DNA of 10,118 nt from Chthonomonadaceae bacterium (lineage in GTDB: Bacteria; Armatimonadota; Chthonomonadetes; Chthonomonadales; Chthonomonadaceae), in contig JACMPS010000480.1 of NCBI GenBank assembly GCA_014377395.1, forward strand, positions 1 through 10,118, given 5' to 3'. This document shows positions 1 through 6,074 of the stretch, piece after piece. Position numbers and translations under genes: made by a program. The notes under the pieces were generated by a model. The model was not told the origin of the DNA. It saw only the letters and a list, made by a program, of their open reading frames with translations, and searched no databases. The first letter of the stretch is position 1. Every line of letters begins with the position of its first letter.

Positions 1-166
1 TCAAGACCATCAGCAAGCGGTCTTGGAGGGGCAACTTGGGGGGACGCCCGAACTGAGGGAGACGCAGGGACAGGACTTCGCGCATTAGGGCAAAGGTTTC
101 GGGAGAGACCCCCGTGAGCCGTTTGAAGTCGGGAGCAGAGCGGGTTTGCATGGTTGAGTAGAACAT
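1..166 (-). CDS. IS5-family-like transposase, N-terminal part (runs off the left edge)
   Basis: Fifty-five codons are readable on the minus strand before the window ends. The N-terminus contains FKRLTGVSPETFALMREVL at residues 14-32 and GRPPKLPLQDRLLMVL at residues 40-55. This is the usual pattern of the helix-turn-helix domain that precedes the DDE endonuclease domain in many IS5-type transposases (F-x-R-L-T-G-V-x-x-x-T-F, then GRPPKL with a hydrophobic helix). The catalytic DDE residues lie outside the window. Two in-frame ATGs are possible, at 166 and 151. An AAGGAG lies 2 nt before the first and 17 nt before the second, so neither is ideally spaced; the first was chosen as the closer match. 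Both the ribosome binding site and the ATG at 166 fall inside a small hairpin (158-178). No frameshift is visible in the part present. Confidence 0.75.
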   Translation of the reverse strand, partial: MFYSTMQTRSAPDFKRLTGVSPETFALMREVLSLRLPQFGRPPKLPLQDRLLMVL

Positions 167-178
167 AACTCCTTCTAC
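158..178 (-). promoter_or_regulatory. Hairpin enclosing the transposase ribosome binding site and start codon
   Basis: GTAGAA at 158-163 and TTCTAC at 173-178 are perfect 6-base inverted arms separated by 9 bases. In the minus-strand RNA the loop holds GGAGTTATG, that is, the core of the Shine-Dalgarno sequence and the first ATG of the transposase. Structures near the start of transposase messages are known in several IS families as a limit on expression; a role here is inference. Confidence 0.35.
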
Positions 179-202
179 GAAACCAAACCTCAACACTTAT
201 GC

Positions 203-208
203 AGGAGG
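203..208 (+). promoter_or_regulatory. Perfect Shine-Dalgarno sequence at the IS/xdh junction
   Basis: AGGAGG ends 4 nt before the ATG at 213. In the original longer gene these bases would probably have coded for the Gly-Gly that precedes Leu-Met-Gln. After loss of the true 5' end they could act as a ribosome binding site for the remainder of the gene. The 4-nt spacing is short but workable. Confidence 0.4.
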
Positions 209-212
209 TCTA

Positions 213-2159
213 ATGCAAAACGGCGAAATTCGCTATTCCCTTCAACCGATTGCGCTGGTGATCGCCGAGACTCTCGAAGCCGCCACCTATGCAGCAACGC
301 TGGTCAAACCGACCTATTTTAAGACAGGATCGCCTGTCGCGAGTATTCATGCCTCCAACGCAAAATTGGTAGAGCCGACTCGTCCCCATAATGGCGAATT
401 AAAACCCGTTCTTCGAGGAGACGCAAAAGCGGCTTTCGCTTCCGCCCCCGTTAAAATTACGGAAACCTACACTCATGCAATGAATCACCATAACGCAATG
501 GAGATGCCGGCAACGATAGCGGTTTGGGAAGCGGACGATCACCTGACGCTTTACGACACGGTGCAGGGCGTTTCTACCGCACAGGGAACCGTTGCGGCGA
601 TCCTGGGACTGCCCGCCGAGAAAGTCCGCATCGTCAATAAATATCTCGGTGGCGGCTTTGGGAGTAAGGGCGCGATCTGGGCCGCCTCTATCCTGACGGC
701 TCTTGCCTCAAAAGCCGTTGGCAGACCCCTGAAAGTGGCTGTGTCCCGTGAGCAGTATTTCGCGTCGAACGGACTTCGAGACGAGCAGAAACAAATTATT
801 TCTCTTGGTGCAACCAAAGAAGGCAAACTCCTTTCGATTGTCCACGAAAAGCAATCCGCTACTTCCGTCACCGACGATTACGCCGAAGCGAACGGCAATA
901 TCCTGAACATGTTGTATGCCTGTCCCGCTTTCGAGACAAAATACAGAGTGGTGCGAGCCAACATTATCACGCCCACTTTCATGCGGGCACCCGGTGAGAT
1001 GCCCGGTTGCTTTGCAATTGAATGTGCGCTGGATGACCTCGCCTACAAACTCAAGATTGATCCGCTTGAAATTCGCCGAATCAATCACGCGGATACCGAT
1101 CCCTCTAATGGAAAGCCGTTTTCCTCGAAGTCGTTGTTGCAGTGCTACACTCGTGGAGCGGAACTGATCGGCTGGAAGGATCGCCCGAAAACCAATCGGG
1201 CGACTCGTGACGGTAATTGGCTAGTCGGGTGGGGAATATCTACCGCCTCTTATCCGGTGCATTCGAATCAGGGAAACGCCCGCGCCCGTTATTTTCTCGA
1301 TGGCACACTCGGTGTCAGCTCTGCCGCTACCGATCTTGGCACAGGAACTTACACTATTTGTACTCAGACCGCCTCAGAAACTTTCGGCGTACCAATGGAC
1401 AAAGTAAAATTTGAGCTAGGCGACTCTTCGCTTCCGACCACGGCGATTTCAGGCGGTTCGATGGCGGCGGGCTCCACTACAGCGGCGGTTCACGCGGCGT
1501 GTGTGGCACTGATGACGAAAATCAAAAAGTACGTGGTGGCGGATGAAAAGTCGCCTTTGCATGGTGCCAACACCGATGACGTCGTGCTGAAAGACGAAAT
1601 TCTTTCGCTCAAAAATGATCCCTCAAAAAGCGAAAAATATTCCGAAATGCTTCAACGCAACAAGCAAACCAACATCGAAGCAAACGGCGAAGGTAAGTAT
1701 GGAGCCTCCAAAGAACATTCGATGCACTCCTTCGGCGTTCACTACTGCAAAGTAAAAGTGGATGAGGCACTTGGCATTGTGCGCGTAGAGAAGTGGGTGG
1801 GTGTTCATGCGGTTGGGCGTGTTCTCAACGAGAAAACCGCTCGTTCGCAGATGATCGGCTCAACAGCAATGGGGATCGGGAACGCCCTTTCGGAGCAAAC
1901 CGAGATTGATCTGCGTTACGCGCGTTATGTGAACGCTAACCTCGGCGAGTATCACGTTGCAGTGAACGCAGACACTCCAAGCGATATTGTGATCGAGTTT
2001 ATCCCGGAGGAAGACCCGCACGTCGGGGGTGTCGGTGCAAAAGGCATGGGCGAACTGGGAATAGTCGGCGTCTCCGCCGCTATCGCCAATGCGATTTTCC
2101 ATGCGACAGGGCGGCGCCTGCGTGATCTTCCATTCTCCCCGGACAAGGTCATGGCGTAG
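213..2159 (+). CDS. Molybdenum-binding subunit of a xanthine dehydrogenase/aldehyde oxidoreductase, 5' end cut off by an IS
   Basis: This is the Mo-pterin subunit of a molybdenum hydroxylase of the YagR/PaoC and XdhA type, which hydroxylates purines or aldehydes together with FeS and FAD subunits. The 648 residues show GGGFGSK (146-152), the substrate-channel motif MRAPGE (257-262), and GAKGMGELG near the C-terminus with Glu614 in the place of the catalytic glutamate. Stand-alone Mo subunits usually have about 700-780 residues. Here the N-terminus begins at the motif normally read as LQDxxxxYxGQPIA, so about 80-100 residues of the first domain are missing. The frame stays open back to 162 through sequence that belongs to the IS, so Met1 is probably an internal codon of the original gene. 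An AGGAGG at 203-208, 4 nt before the ATG, could still allow translation. The usual Gly in YxGQP is Leu here (YSLQP). Activity of the truncated protein is doubtful. The substrate cannot be told from the sequence. Confidence 0.85.
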   Translation: MQNGEIRYSLQPIALVIAETLEAATYAATLVKPTYFKTGSPVASIHASNAKLVEPTRPHNGELKPVLRGDAKAAFASAPVKITETYTHAMNHHNAMEMPATIAVWEADDHLTLYDTVQGVSTAQGTVAAILGLPAEKVRIVNKYLGGGFGSKGAIWAASILTALASKAVGRPLKVAVSREQYFASNGLRDEQKQIISLGATKEGKLLSIVHEKQSATSVTDDYAEANGNILNMLYACPAFETKYRVVRANIITPTFMRAPGEMPGCFAIECALDDLAYKLKIDPLEIRRINHADTDPSNGKPFSSKSLLQCYTRGAELIGWKDRPKTNRATRDGNWLVGWGISTASYPVHSNQGNARARYFLDGTLGVSSAATDLGTGTYTICTQTASETFGVPMDKVKFELGDSSLPTTAISGGSMAAGSTTAAVHAACVALMTKIKKYVVADEKSPLHGANTDDVVLKDEILSLKNDPSKSEKYSEMLQRNKQTNIEANGEGKYGASKEHSMHSFGVHYCKVKVDEALGIVRVEKWVGVHAVGRVLNEKTARSQMIGSTAMGIGNALSEQTEIDLRYARYVNANLGEYHVAVNADTPSDIVIEFIPEEDPHVGGVGAKGMGELGIVGVSAAIANAIFHATGRRLRDLPFSPDKVMA

Positions 2160-2180
2160 GCTTAACCTTATCCGTGATTG

Positions 2181-2235
2181 CCTCGGTCTCCCCCTCCTGC
2201 TTTTATATTTTATAGAGGAAAGGGGAAGACCGGGG
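2181..2235 (+). repeat. Long inverted repeat (hairpin) between the Mo-subunit gene and xdhC
   Basis: CCTCGGTCTCCCCCT (2181-2195) pairs with AGGGGAAGACCGGGG (2221-2235): 15 positions with one G-U pair and one C-A mismatch. A further CCT/AGG (2196-2198 with 2216-2218) can close the loop after a 2-base bulge. The loop is AT-rich (TTTTATATTTTATA). No U-run follows, so it is not a standard intrinsic terminator. The right arm ends 11 nt before the xdhC ATG and covers the purine-rich stretch that would have to serve as its ribosome binding site. It could be a translational control element, an RNA processing site or a dispersed palindromic repeat. Confidence 0.6.
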
Positions 2236-2246
2236 CGGAACTTTCA

Positions 2247-3449
2247 ATGACAAACGAATTCCTTAAAATCGTTTCTGAAATCGAGCAATACGTTACGGAG
2301 CAGACAGACACCGCGCTACTTGCTCTTGCGACGGTGGTATTCGTGCGTGGCTCCGCGTATCGCCGACCCGGAGCGCAAATGTTGATTTATGCCGACGGAA
2401 AGCGACTCGGTTCCGTCAGCGGTGGGTGTTTGGAAGCGGATGTCGTCACTCGCGCAAAGGAGGTCATGGAAACGGGGATTGCTGAATATGTCCTCTATGA
2501 CGCAAAATCCTCGAATGGCGATCTTGTGTTCGAGTTGGGGTGCGGGGGGGCAATTGGAATTTTGATCGAGCGGGCGACCTCTTCGACTTTGCTTTCGCAC
2601 CTGCGTTCGCTCTCGGCACTGATGCAGAAACGAAAGCGCGGTGTGATCGCAACAATCTATCAAAGTGAAGGCACAGCCGAAAACTTTACAGGGAAGAGGT
2701 TGATTTTAGAGGAGAGTGATCAGCTCACAAAGGGCGGAATTGATCCCAATACTGAGGCGAAAATCCTCTTTGATGCACGGGAAGTTTTGGGAAACGGCAA
2801 GCGCAGAAATACCACTTACTCGCTTTCACAGGGGAAGATTGAGGTATTGTTTGAGCCAATTGTGCCGCCGATTTCACTTATGATTTGCGGTGCGGGGCAA
2901 GATGCGGTTCCCCTCGCGCAGTTTGCCTCTCAACTCGGTTGGAGCGTCACTGTTCTCGATCCTCGTGCGAATTATCTGACGGAGGAGAGATTTCCCAATG
3001 CTCACGCCCTGATCGAAACGGAGCCGGAAAAAGTGTTGGCGCACCTCAGTTTCGATGAGCAAACCGCCGTCGTGCTGATGACTCACGCTTACTCGCAGGA
3101 CTTCACTCTGTTGCAACATTTGCTCTCCCTGCAACTTCCCTATCTCGGTTTGCTTGGTCCGAAACGCCGTGCCGAACGCCTTCTTTCCGAACTGCGAGAA
3201 GACGGCTTTCATTTTGATGCCGAGTGCCTGAGGTCTCTTTACAGCCCTGCGGGATTGGACATCGGTTCGGAAACACCGGAGGAAATCGCGCTGGCTATTC
3301 TTGCGGAGGTGAAGGCGGCACTAACGTTGCGACCCGGCACTTCGCTTCGGCTTCGCAGGGGAGCCATTCACGAGGAAAACCGAGTTTACGAACCATACAC
3401 TTTCCCTTCCCTTCCGTCTGCGAGAACCGGATGCGTTCTGTCGGGTTAG
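2247..3449 (+). CDS. xdhC: XdhC/CoxI-family molybdenum cofactor chaperone
   Basis: XdhC (PaoD/YagQ-type) proteins bind the molybdenum cofactor, protect it, assist its sulfuration and deliver it to the partner Mo hydroxylase in the cytoplasm. The N-terminal XdhC_CoxI domain shows RGSAYRRPGAQMLI (residues 34-47) and SGGCLEADV (58-66); a Cys-containing GCGG follows at 98-101. The C-terminal Rossmann domain starts at PPISLMICGAGQDAVPLAQF (about 207-226) and includes LLGPKRRAERL. From the ATG at 2247 the protein has 400 residues, slightly longer than most relatives, because about 24 residues follow the usual C-terminal IHE. A TTG at 2178 would add 23 residues encoded by the intergenic hairpin, which is unlikely. 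The ribosome binding site is weak (GGGCGGAA) and overlaps the base of that hairpin. The last 19 nt overlap the next gene, pointing to translational coupling. Confidence 0.9.
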   Translation: MTNEFLKIVSEIEQYVTEQTDTALLALATVVFVRGSAYRRPGAQMLIYADGKRLGSVSGGCLEADVVTRAKEVMETGIAEYVLYDAKSSNGDLVFELGCGGAIGILIERATSSTLLSHLRSLSALMQKRKRGVIATIYQSEGTAENFTGKRLILEESDQLTKGGIDPNTEAKILFDAREVLGNGKRRNTTYSLSQGKIEVLFEPIVPPISLMICGAGQDAVPLAQFASQLGWSVTVLDPRANYLTEERFPNAHALIETEPEKVLAHLSFDEQTAVVLMTHAYSQDFTLLQHLLSLQLPYLGLLGPKRRAERLLSELREDGFHFDAECLRSLYSPAGLDIGSETPEEIALAILAEVKAALTLRPGTSLRLRRGAIHEENRVYEPYTFPSLPSARTGCVLSG

Positions 3450-4018
3450 TCTTGCTGGCTTCCGGCGAGTCCCAACGCATGGGAACCCCGAAACAGGCTC
3501 TCTCTTTTGGGGGAACCTCTCTGCTCGCCCATGCCGTCCAAACCGCAAAAGGCTCTTTATGTCGTCCTGTCGTCGTAACGCTGGGGGCTTATGCGAACGT
3601 TCTGAAACCTCTCATTTCGAGCAAAGATTTGCAAATAATAACTGTGGAAGACTGGCAGGAGGGGATGAACGCAAGTATCCGGGCAGGAATTAAAAGCATC
3701 CTTGAACAGAACGAAGTGGAAGCAATTGTCCTGATGACCTGTGATCAGCCCTACCTTACTTCTGCCCTGCTGAATCAACTCGTTGAGGTTTATGAAAAGA
3801 CGGGTACGCCTGTTGTCTCCTGTGCCTATGCGGAAACGGTAGGAATTCCCACTTTGTTTGACCGCTCTCTTTTCTCAGAATTGTTGCGCTTACCTCCCGG
3901 AACCGGAGCCAAAAAACTCATTGCGAGTTTATCGCCTGAGCAGATTACGCTTGTCCCTTTTCCACAGGCGGAAACCGATGTGGACACCCCGGAAGATTAC
4001 GCGAAATTGAAGAAGTGA
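3431..4018 (+). CDS. MocA-like molybdenum cofactor nucleotidyltransferase
   Basis: The 195-residue protein has the MobA-like NTP-transferase fold. It shows LLASGESQRMGTPKQAL at 8-24 (family pattern LAAGxSxRMGxPK, here with Ser in place of the second Ala), DWQEGMNASIRAGI (74-87), the metal-binding DQP (105-107), GTGAKKLI (157-164) and the C-terminal DVDTPEDY (183-190). Such enzymes transfer CMP or GMP from the nucleotide triphosphate to molybdopterin. Next to a Mo hydroxylase and xdhC the CTP-using MocA type is most likely, giving the cytosine dinucleotide cofactor; the base is not proven by sequence. The start at 3431 lies inside the end of xdhC. A longer frame open from 3224 would only add out-of-frame xdhC sequence. 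The general CoxI/MocA and 2-phospho-lactate-type nucleotidyltransferases are the main alternatives. Confidence 0.88.
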   Translation: MRSVGLVLLASGESQRMGTPKQALSFGGTSLLAHAVQTAKGSLCRPVVVTLGAYANVLKPLISSKDLQIITVEDWQEGMNASIRAGIKSILEQNEVEAIVLMTCDQPYLTSALLNQLVEVYEKTGTPVVSCAYAETVGIPTLFDRSLFSELLRLPPGTGAKKLIASLSPEQITLVPFPQAETDVDTPEDYAKLKK

Positions 4019-4121
4019 ATCTTTTCTCATGGATTTCCATGACTTCAAGGATTAATCGTTCCAATTCGGGTACGCTTCTATCAAGATTGCTCACTGAAAA
4101 TCTCTGATGGAAATGTTCCCA
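4019..4121 (+). other. Spacer with a small inverted repeat, no gene seen
   Basis: TCATGG (4027-4032) and CCATGA (4037-4042) form a perfect 6-base stem with a 4-base loop just after the mocA stop codon. No U-run follows, so terminator function is doubtful. I see no convincing promoter for the downstream methyltransferase gene. Confidence 0.3.
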
Positions 4122-4802
4122 ATGAAACCCCTTCTCCTACTGCTTTGCCTTTTTCCTTTTTGCGGTTGCCGAAGCCATTCTGCACCCGTCGCCCCTGTTG
4201 TAGTGACTCATGCCCCTGTCTTGTCCCGTCCGGTCTCTCCTCTCTTCAATCCCGTCTTATCCGACACCTTGCTGGAGGGCAAGAACCGGGACTGGTGGCA
4301 AAAACCGCAACAAATAATTACCGCACTCAAGCTCAAACCCGGCTCGACCGTCGCTGACATCGGCACCGGCTCGGGTTACTTTCTGCCTTACCTCAGTCGT
4401 GCAGTCGGGGCAAAAGGAACGGTTTATGCCGAAGAGGTTCAGGAAGATTTTCTTTCTCCTTTACAACGCCGCGCCGACCAATTCAAAAATGTTCGCCTTG
4501 TTCTCGGCACCGAAACCGATCCAAAACTTCCTTTTCTAAGTACCGACACATTTGTTCTGATGACGGTTTACCACGAGGTCAAACAGGGAACAGAATTTTT
4601 GCGGGGGTTGCACCGTTTCGCAAAACCAAACGCACAACTCGTGATCATCGATTTTGATGCAAAGCGGAAAGGCAGTCACCCCGCACCCGAAGGACACGCT
4701 ATCTCAGAGGAAGCCGTCGTTCAAGAAGCAAAAATGGCAGGTTGGACACTGAAAAAGCGATTCGAGTTTTTGGGAACCCAGTTTTTCCTCGTCCTTGAGT
4801 GA
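4122..4802 (+). CDS. Class I SAM-dependent methyltransferase with a lipoprotein-like signal peptide
   Basis: The chosen start gives MKPLLLLLCLFPFCGC, a positively charged residue followed by a hydrophobic stretch and FCGC, which resembles a lipobox with the modified Cys at 16. ATGs at 4107 and 4113 would add 5 or 3 residues; 4122 was preferred for the signal shape and a GGAA 8 nt upstream. A Pro-rich linker follows, then WWQKPQQIITALKLKPG, then motif I VADIGTGSGYF (77-87), an acidic residue in VYAEEVQ (102-108), and LMTVYHEVKQGTEFL (146-160), as in families that read xDRxxWQKP...YHExxxP. About 226 residues, complete. The substrate is unknown. Export of a SAM-using enzyme would be unusual because SAM is cytoplasmic, so either the N-terminus is a membrane anchor facing inward or the activity has been lost or changed. 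It does not clearly belong to the operon on either side. Confidence 0.78.
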   Translation: MKPLLLLLCLFPFCGCRSHSAPVAPVVVTHAPVLSRPVSPLFNPVLSDTLLEGKNRDWWQKPQQIITALKLKPGSTVADIGTGSGYFLPYLSRAVGAKGTVYAEEVQEDFLSPLQRRADQFKNVRLVLGTETDPKLPFLSTDTFVLMTVYHEVKQGTEFLRGLHRFAKPNAQLVIIDFDAKRKGSHPAPEGHAISEEAVVQEAKMAGWTLKKRFEFLGTQFFLVLE

Positions 4803-4880
4803 CGCAGAGGAAAGTATTATGTGTTAAGGGTTGAGATAGAGATTTCGTTCTCTCTGTGACTTCGCGTCTTTGCGCGAGAT
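4801..4880 (+). repeat. Repeat-like intergenic sequence with imperfect inverted arms
   Basis: The spacer starts with GACGCAGAGG, overlapping the preceding TGA stop, and continues to CTCTCTGTGACTTCGCGTC and TTTGCGCGAG. GACGC/GCGTC and AGAG/CTCT can pair across the unit with gaps. A second local stem is TCGCG (4862-4866) with CGCGA (4873-4877). Short sequences of the form CGCAGAGG...CTCTGTG...GCGTCTTTGCG recur between genes in many bacteria, to my recollection; whether this one is repeated in this genome cannot be seen from one copy. Confidence 0.35.
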
Positions 4881-4915
4881 AAATTTCCCTTCCACCTTCT
4901 GCACCGGAGTTACTT

Positions 4916-5821
4916 GTGAGTGAAAAGCGGTTTGTGATTTTTAATGCTGACGATTTCGGAGCGTCTGAAAAGGTCAATACGGCGGTCTCTCTCGCGCACA
5001 CGCAAGGCGTTCTGACCTCGGCAAGCCTTATGGTGAACGAGCCGGGGTTCGCTCAGGCGGTTTCAATGGCGAAAGAGTTGCCGGAACTCGGTGTCGGGCT
5101 TCACCTTGTCGTGACGAATGATCGCGCTTGCCTTTCACAAAAGCAGATTCCTGATCTGGTGAACGCGCAGGGGAAATTTGGAGCCGACCCTTTCAAGACC
5201 GGAATCAAATACGCCTTCACTCAAAAAGCACAGGCGCAATTACAGGACGAGATCGCCGCGCAGTTTGATCGGTTTGCTGAAACGGGAATCGCATGGTCTC
5301 ATGTGGACGGGCATCAGCATTTTCATCTGCCTCCGGTCGTCTGGGACGTTCTGATTGAAAACTGTGTGCGGCACAACGTGTTTCGCTTGCGAGTGCCGCG
5401 CGAAGAAATCCGGCTTCACCGAAAACAGGGCGGCGGCTACGATCTGGACACGGTAGCCTCTCTCATTTTTCGAGTGCTGGCTCGGCGTAACCTCAAAAAA
5501 TTAAAACAGATCGAAACCAAAATAGGGAGACGTTTTTTTCATCCTGATCGCGTGTACGGGCATTTGCAAACCGGAAACATGAACGCTGAGTACGTACAAA
5601 GTTTAGTCGAAAGAATAAAGGGCGGAACAAACGAAATTTATTTGCATCCCGGCGCGATACACGCCCGCCTTCTCCCCGAATCGCAGAGGACGGAAACGGT
5701 ACACGACGTAGAGTCGGCGGCACTTCTTTCCCCCGATCTCAAGCGAAACCTCGAAACTCTCGGAATACGCACCGGAACCTATGCACAGGCGGAAAGTTGG
5801 AGAGACCTTAGCCCTAAGTAG
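4916..5821 (+). CDS. ChbG/HpnK (YdjC-type) deacetylase
   Basis: The 301-residue protein belongs to the YdjC/ChbG/HpnK family of metal-dependent deacetylases that act on N-acetylated sugars or related groups. The metal site is visible: Asp12 in NADDFG (10-15), His63 in GLHL, and His133 in DGHQHFH (131-137); EIYLHPG with His244 follows near the C-terminus. The stretch GLHLVVTNDRACLSQKQIPDLVNAQGKF closely follows the pattern of HpnK, a protein linked to hopanoid biosynthesis, more than that of the chitobiose deacetylase ChbG. No other hopanoid genes lie in the window, so the substrate stays open. The start is GTG, preceded by CCGGAG with 6 nt spacing, which is the best ribosome binding site in this part of the window. 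There is no signal peptide, so it should act in the cytoplasm. Confidence 0.87.
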   Translation: MSEKRFVIFNADDFGASEKVNTAVSLAHTQGVLTSASLMVNEPGFAQAVSMAKELPELGVGLHLVVTNDRACLSQKQIPDLVNAQGKFGADPFKTGIKYAFTQKAQAQLQDEIAAQFDRFAETGIAWSHVDGHQHFHLPPVVWDVLIENCVRHNVFRLRVPREEIRLHRKQGGGYDLDTVASLIFRVLARRNLKKLKQIETKIGRRFFHPDRVYGHLQTGNMNAEYVQSLVERIKGGTNEIYLHPGAIHARLLPESQRTETVHDVESAALLSPDLKRNLETLGIRTGTYAQAESWRDLSPK

Positions 5822-5883
5822 AAGCGCAAAATTTCTGCAACGACGTATATTGTGTCCGCAGAACTACCGACGCAATTGCCTTC

Positions 5884-5927
5884 GACGAATTTGTTTCGCC
5901 GGGTTCGGCGTTGCCCTAAATTTCGTC
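5884..5927 (+). repeat. Compound stem-loop upstream of the sigma factor gene
   Basis: An outer stem pairs GACGAATTT (5884-5892) with AAATTTCGTC (5918-5927), 9 pairs with a single bulged T. Inside it CGCCG (5897-5901) and CGGCG (5906-5910) form a perfect stem around GGTT. A short non-U-rich tail follows, so an intrinsic terminator for the deacetylase gene is possible but not typical. TGTTTCGCCG at 5892-5901 recurs exactly at 5958-5967, and ATCGAAA occurs at 5951-5957 and 5980-5986. Confidence 0.45.
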
Positions 5928-6012
5928 ATTCCCCGTTCTTCGTTTCTTATATCGAAATGTTTCGCCGTCTCCTTTCCAAATCGAAACTCGTAACAATGGT
6001 ACCTACTGGAAA

Positions 6013-6040
6013 TGAACTTTGTGAAAACTGAAACGTCTCA
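6013..6040 (+). promoter_or_regulatory. Candidate ECF (RpoE-type) autoregulatory promoter
   Basis: TGAACTT (6013-6019) matches the RpoE-type -35 consensus GGAACTT at 6 of 7 positions. GTCTCA (6035-6040) resembles the -10 element GTCTAA/GTCTGA. They are separated by 15 nt, the usual distance. Transcription would begin near 6046, leaving a leader of about 29 nt before the ATG at 6075. Many ECF sigma factors drive their own operon. The match to the Escherichia coli consensus is only indirect evidence because the preference of this sigma factor is unknown. Confidence 0.5.
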
Positions 6041-6074
6041 ATGCACAGAAGCGGAATTTTCAGAGGCAAAAACA

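Larger units (their letters stand above)
1..197 (-). mobile_element. Left-edge fragment of an IS5-family-like insertion sequence
   Basis: The minus strand holds the beginning of a transposase (see the CDS at 1-166) and about 30 nt of non-coding sequence between its start and the point where molybdenum hydroxylase coding sequence resumes. The element continues beyond the left edge, so its other end, terminal inverted repeat and target duplication cannot be seen. The right boundary is placed only approximately, between about 180 and 200, where the reading frame of the downstream gene begins to resemble its family. Family assignment rests on the transposase N-terminus, not on terminal repeats. 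Confidence 0.7.

Noticed and set aside
2178..2246. A TTG start that would lengthen xdhC by 23 residues
   Set aside because: The added residues come from the intergenic hairpin and do not resemble the family; the ATG at 2247 gives a normal N-terminus.
2237..2264. GGAACTT just before the xdhC start, like an RpoE -35 element
   Set aside because: No GTCT-type -10 element follows at 15-17 nt, and the site overlaps the start codon.
4027..4042. TCATGG/CCATGA inverted repeat as a terminator after mocA
   Set aside because: The stem is short, GC-poor and has no following U-run.
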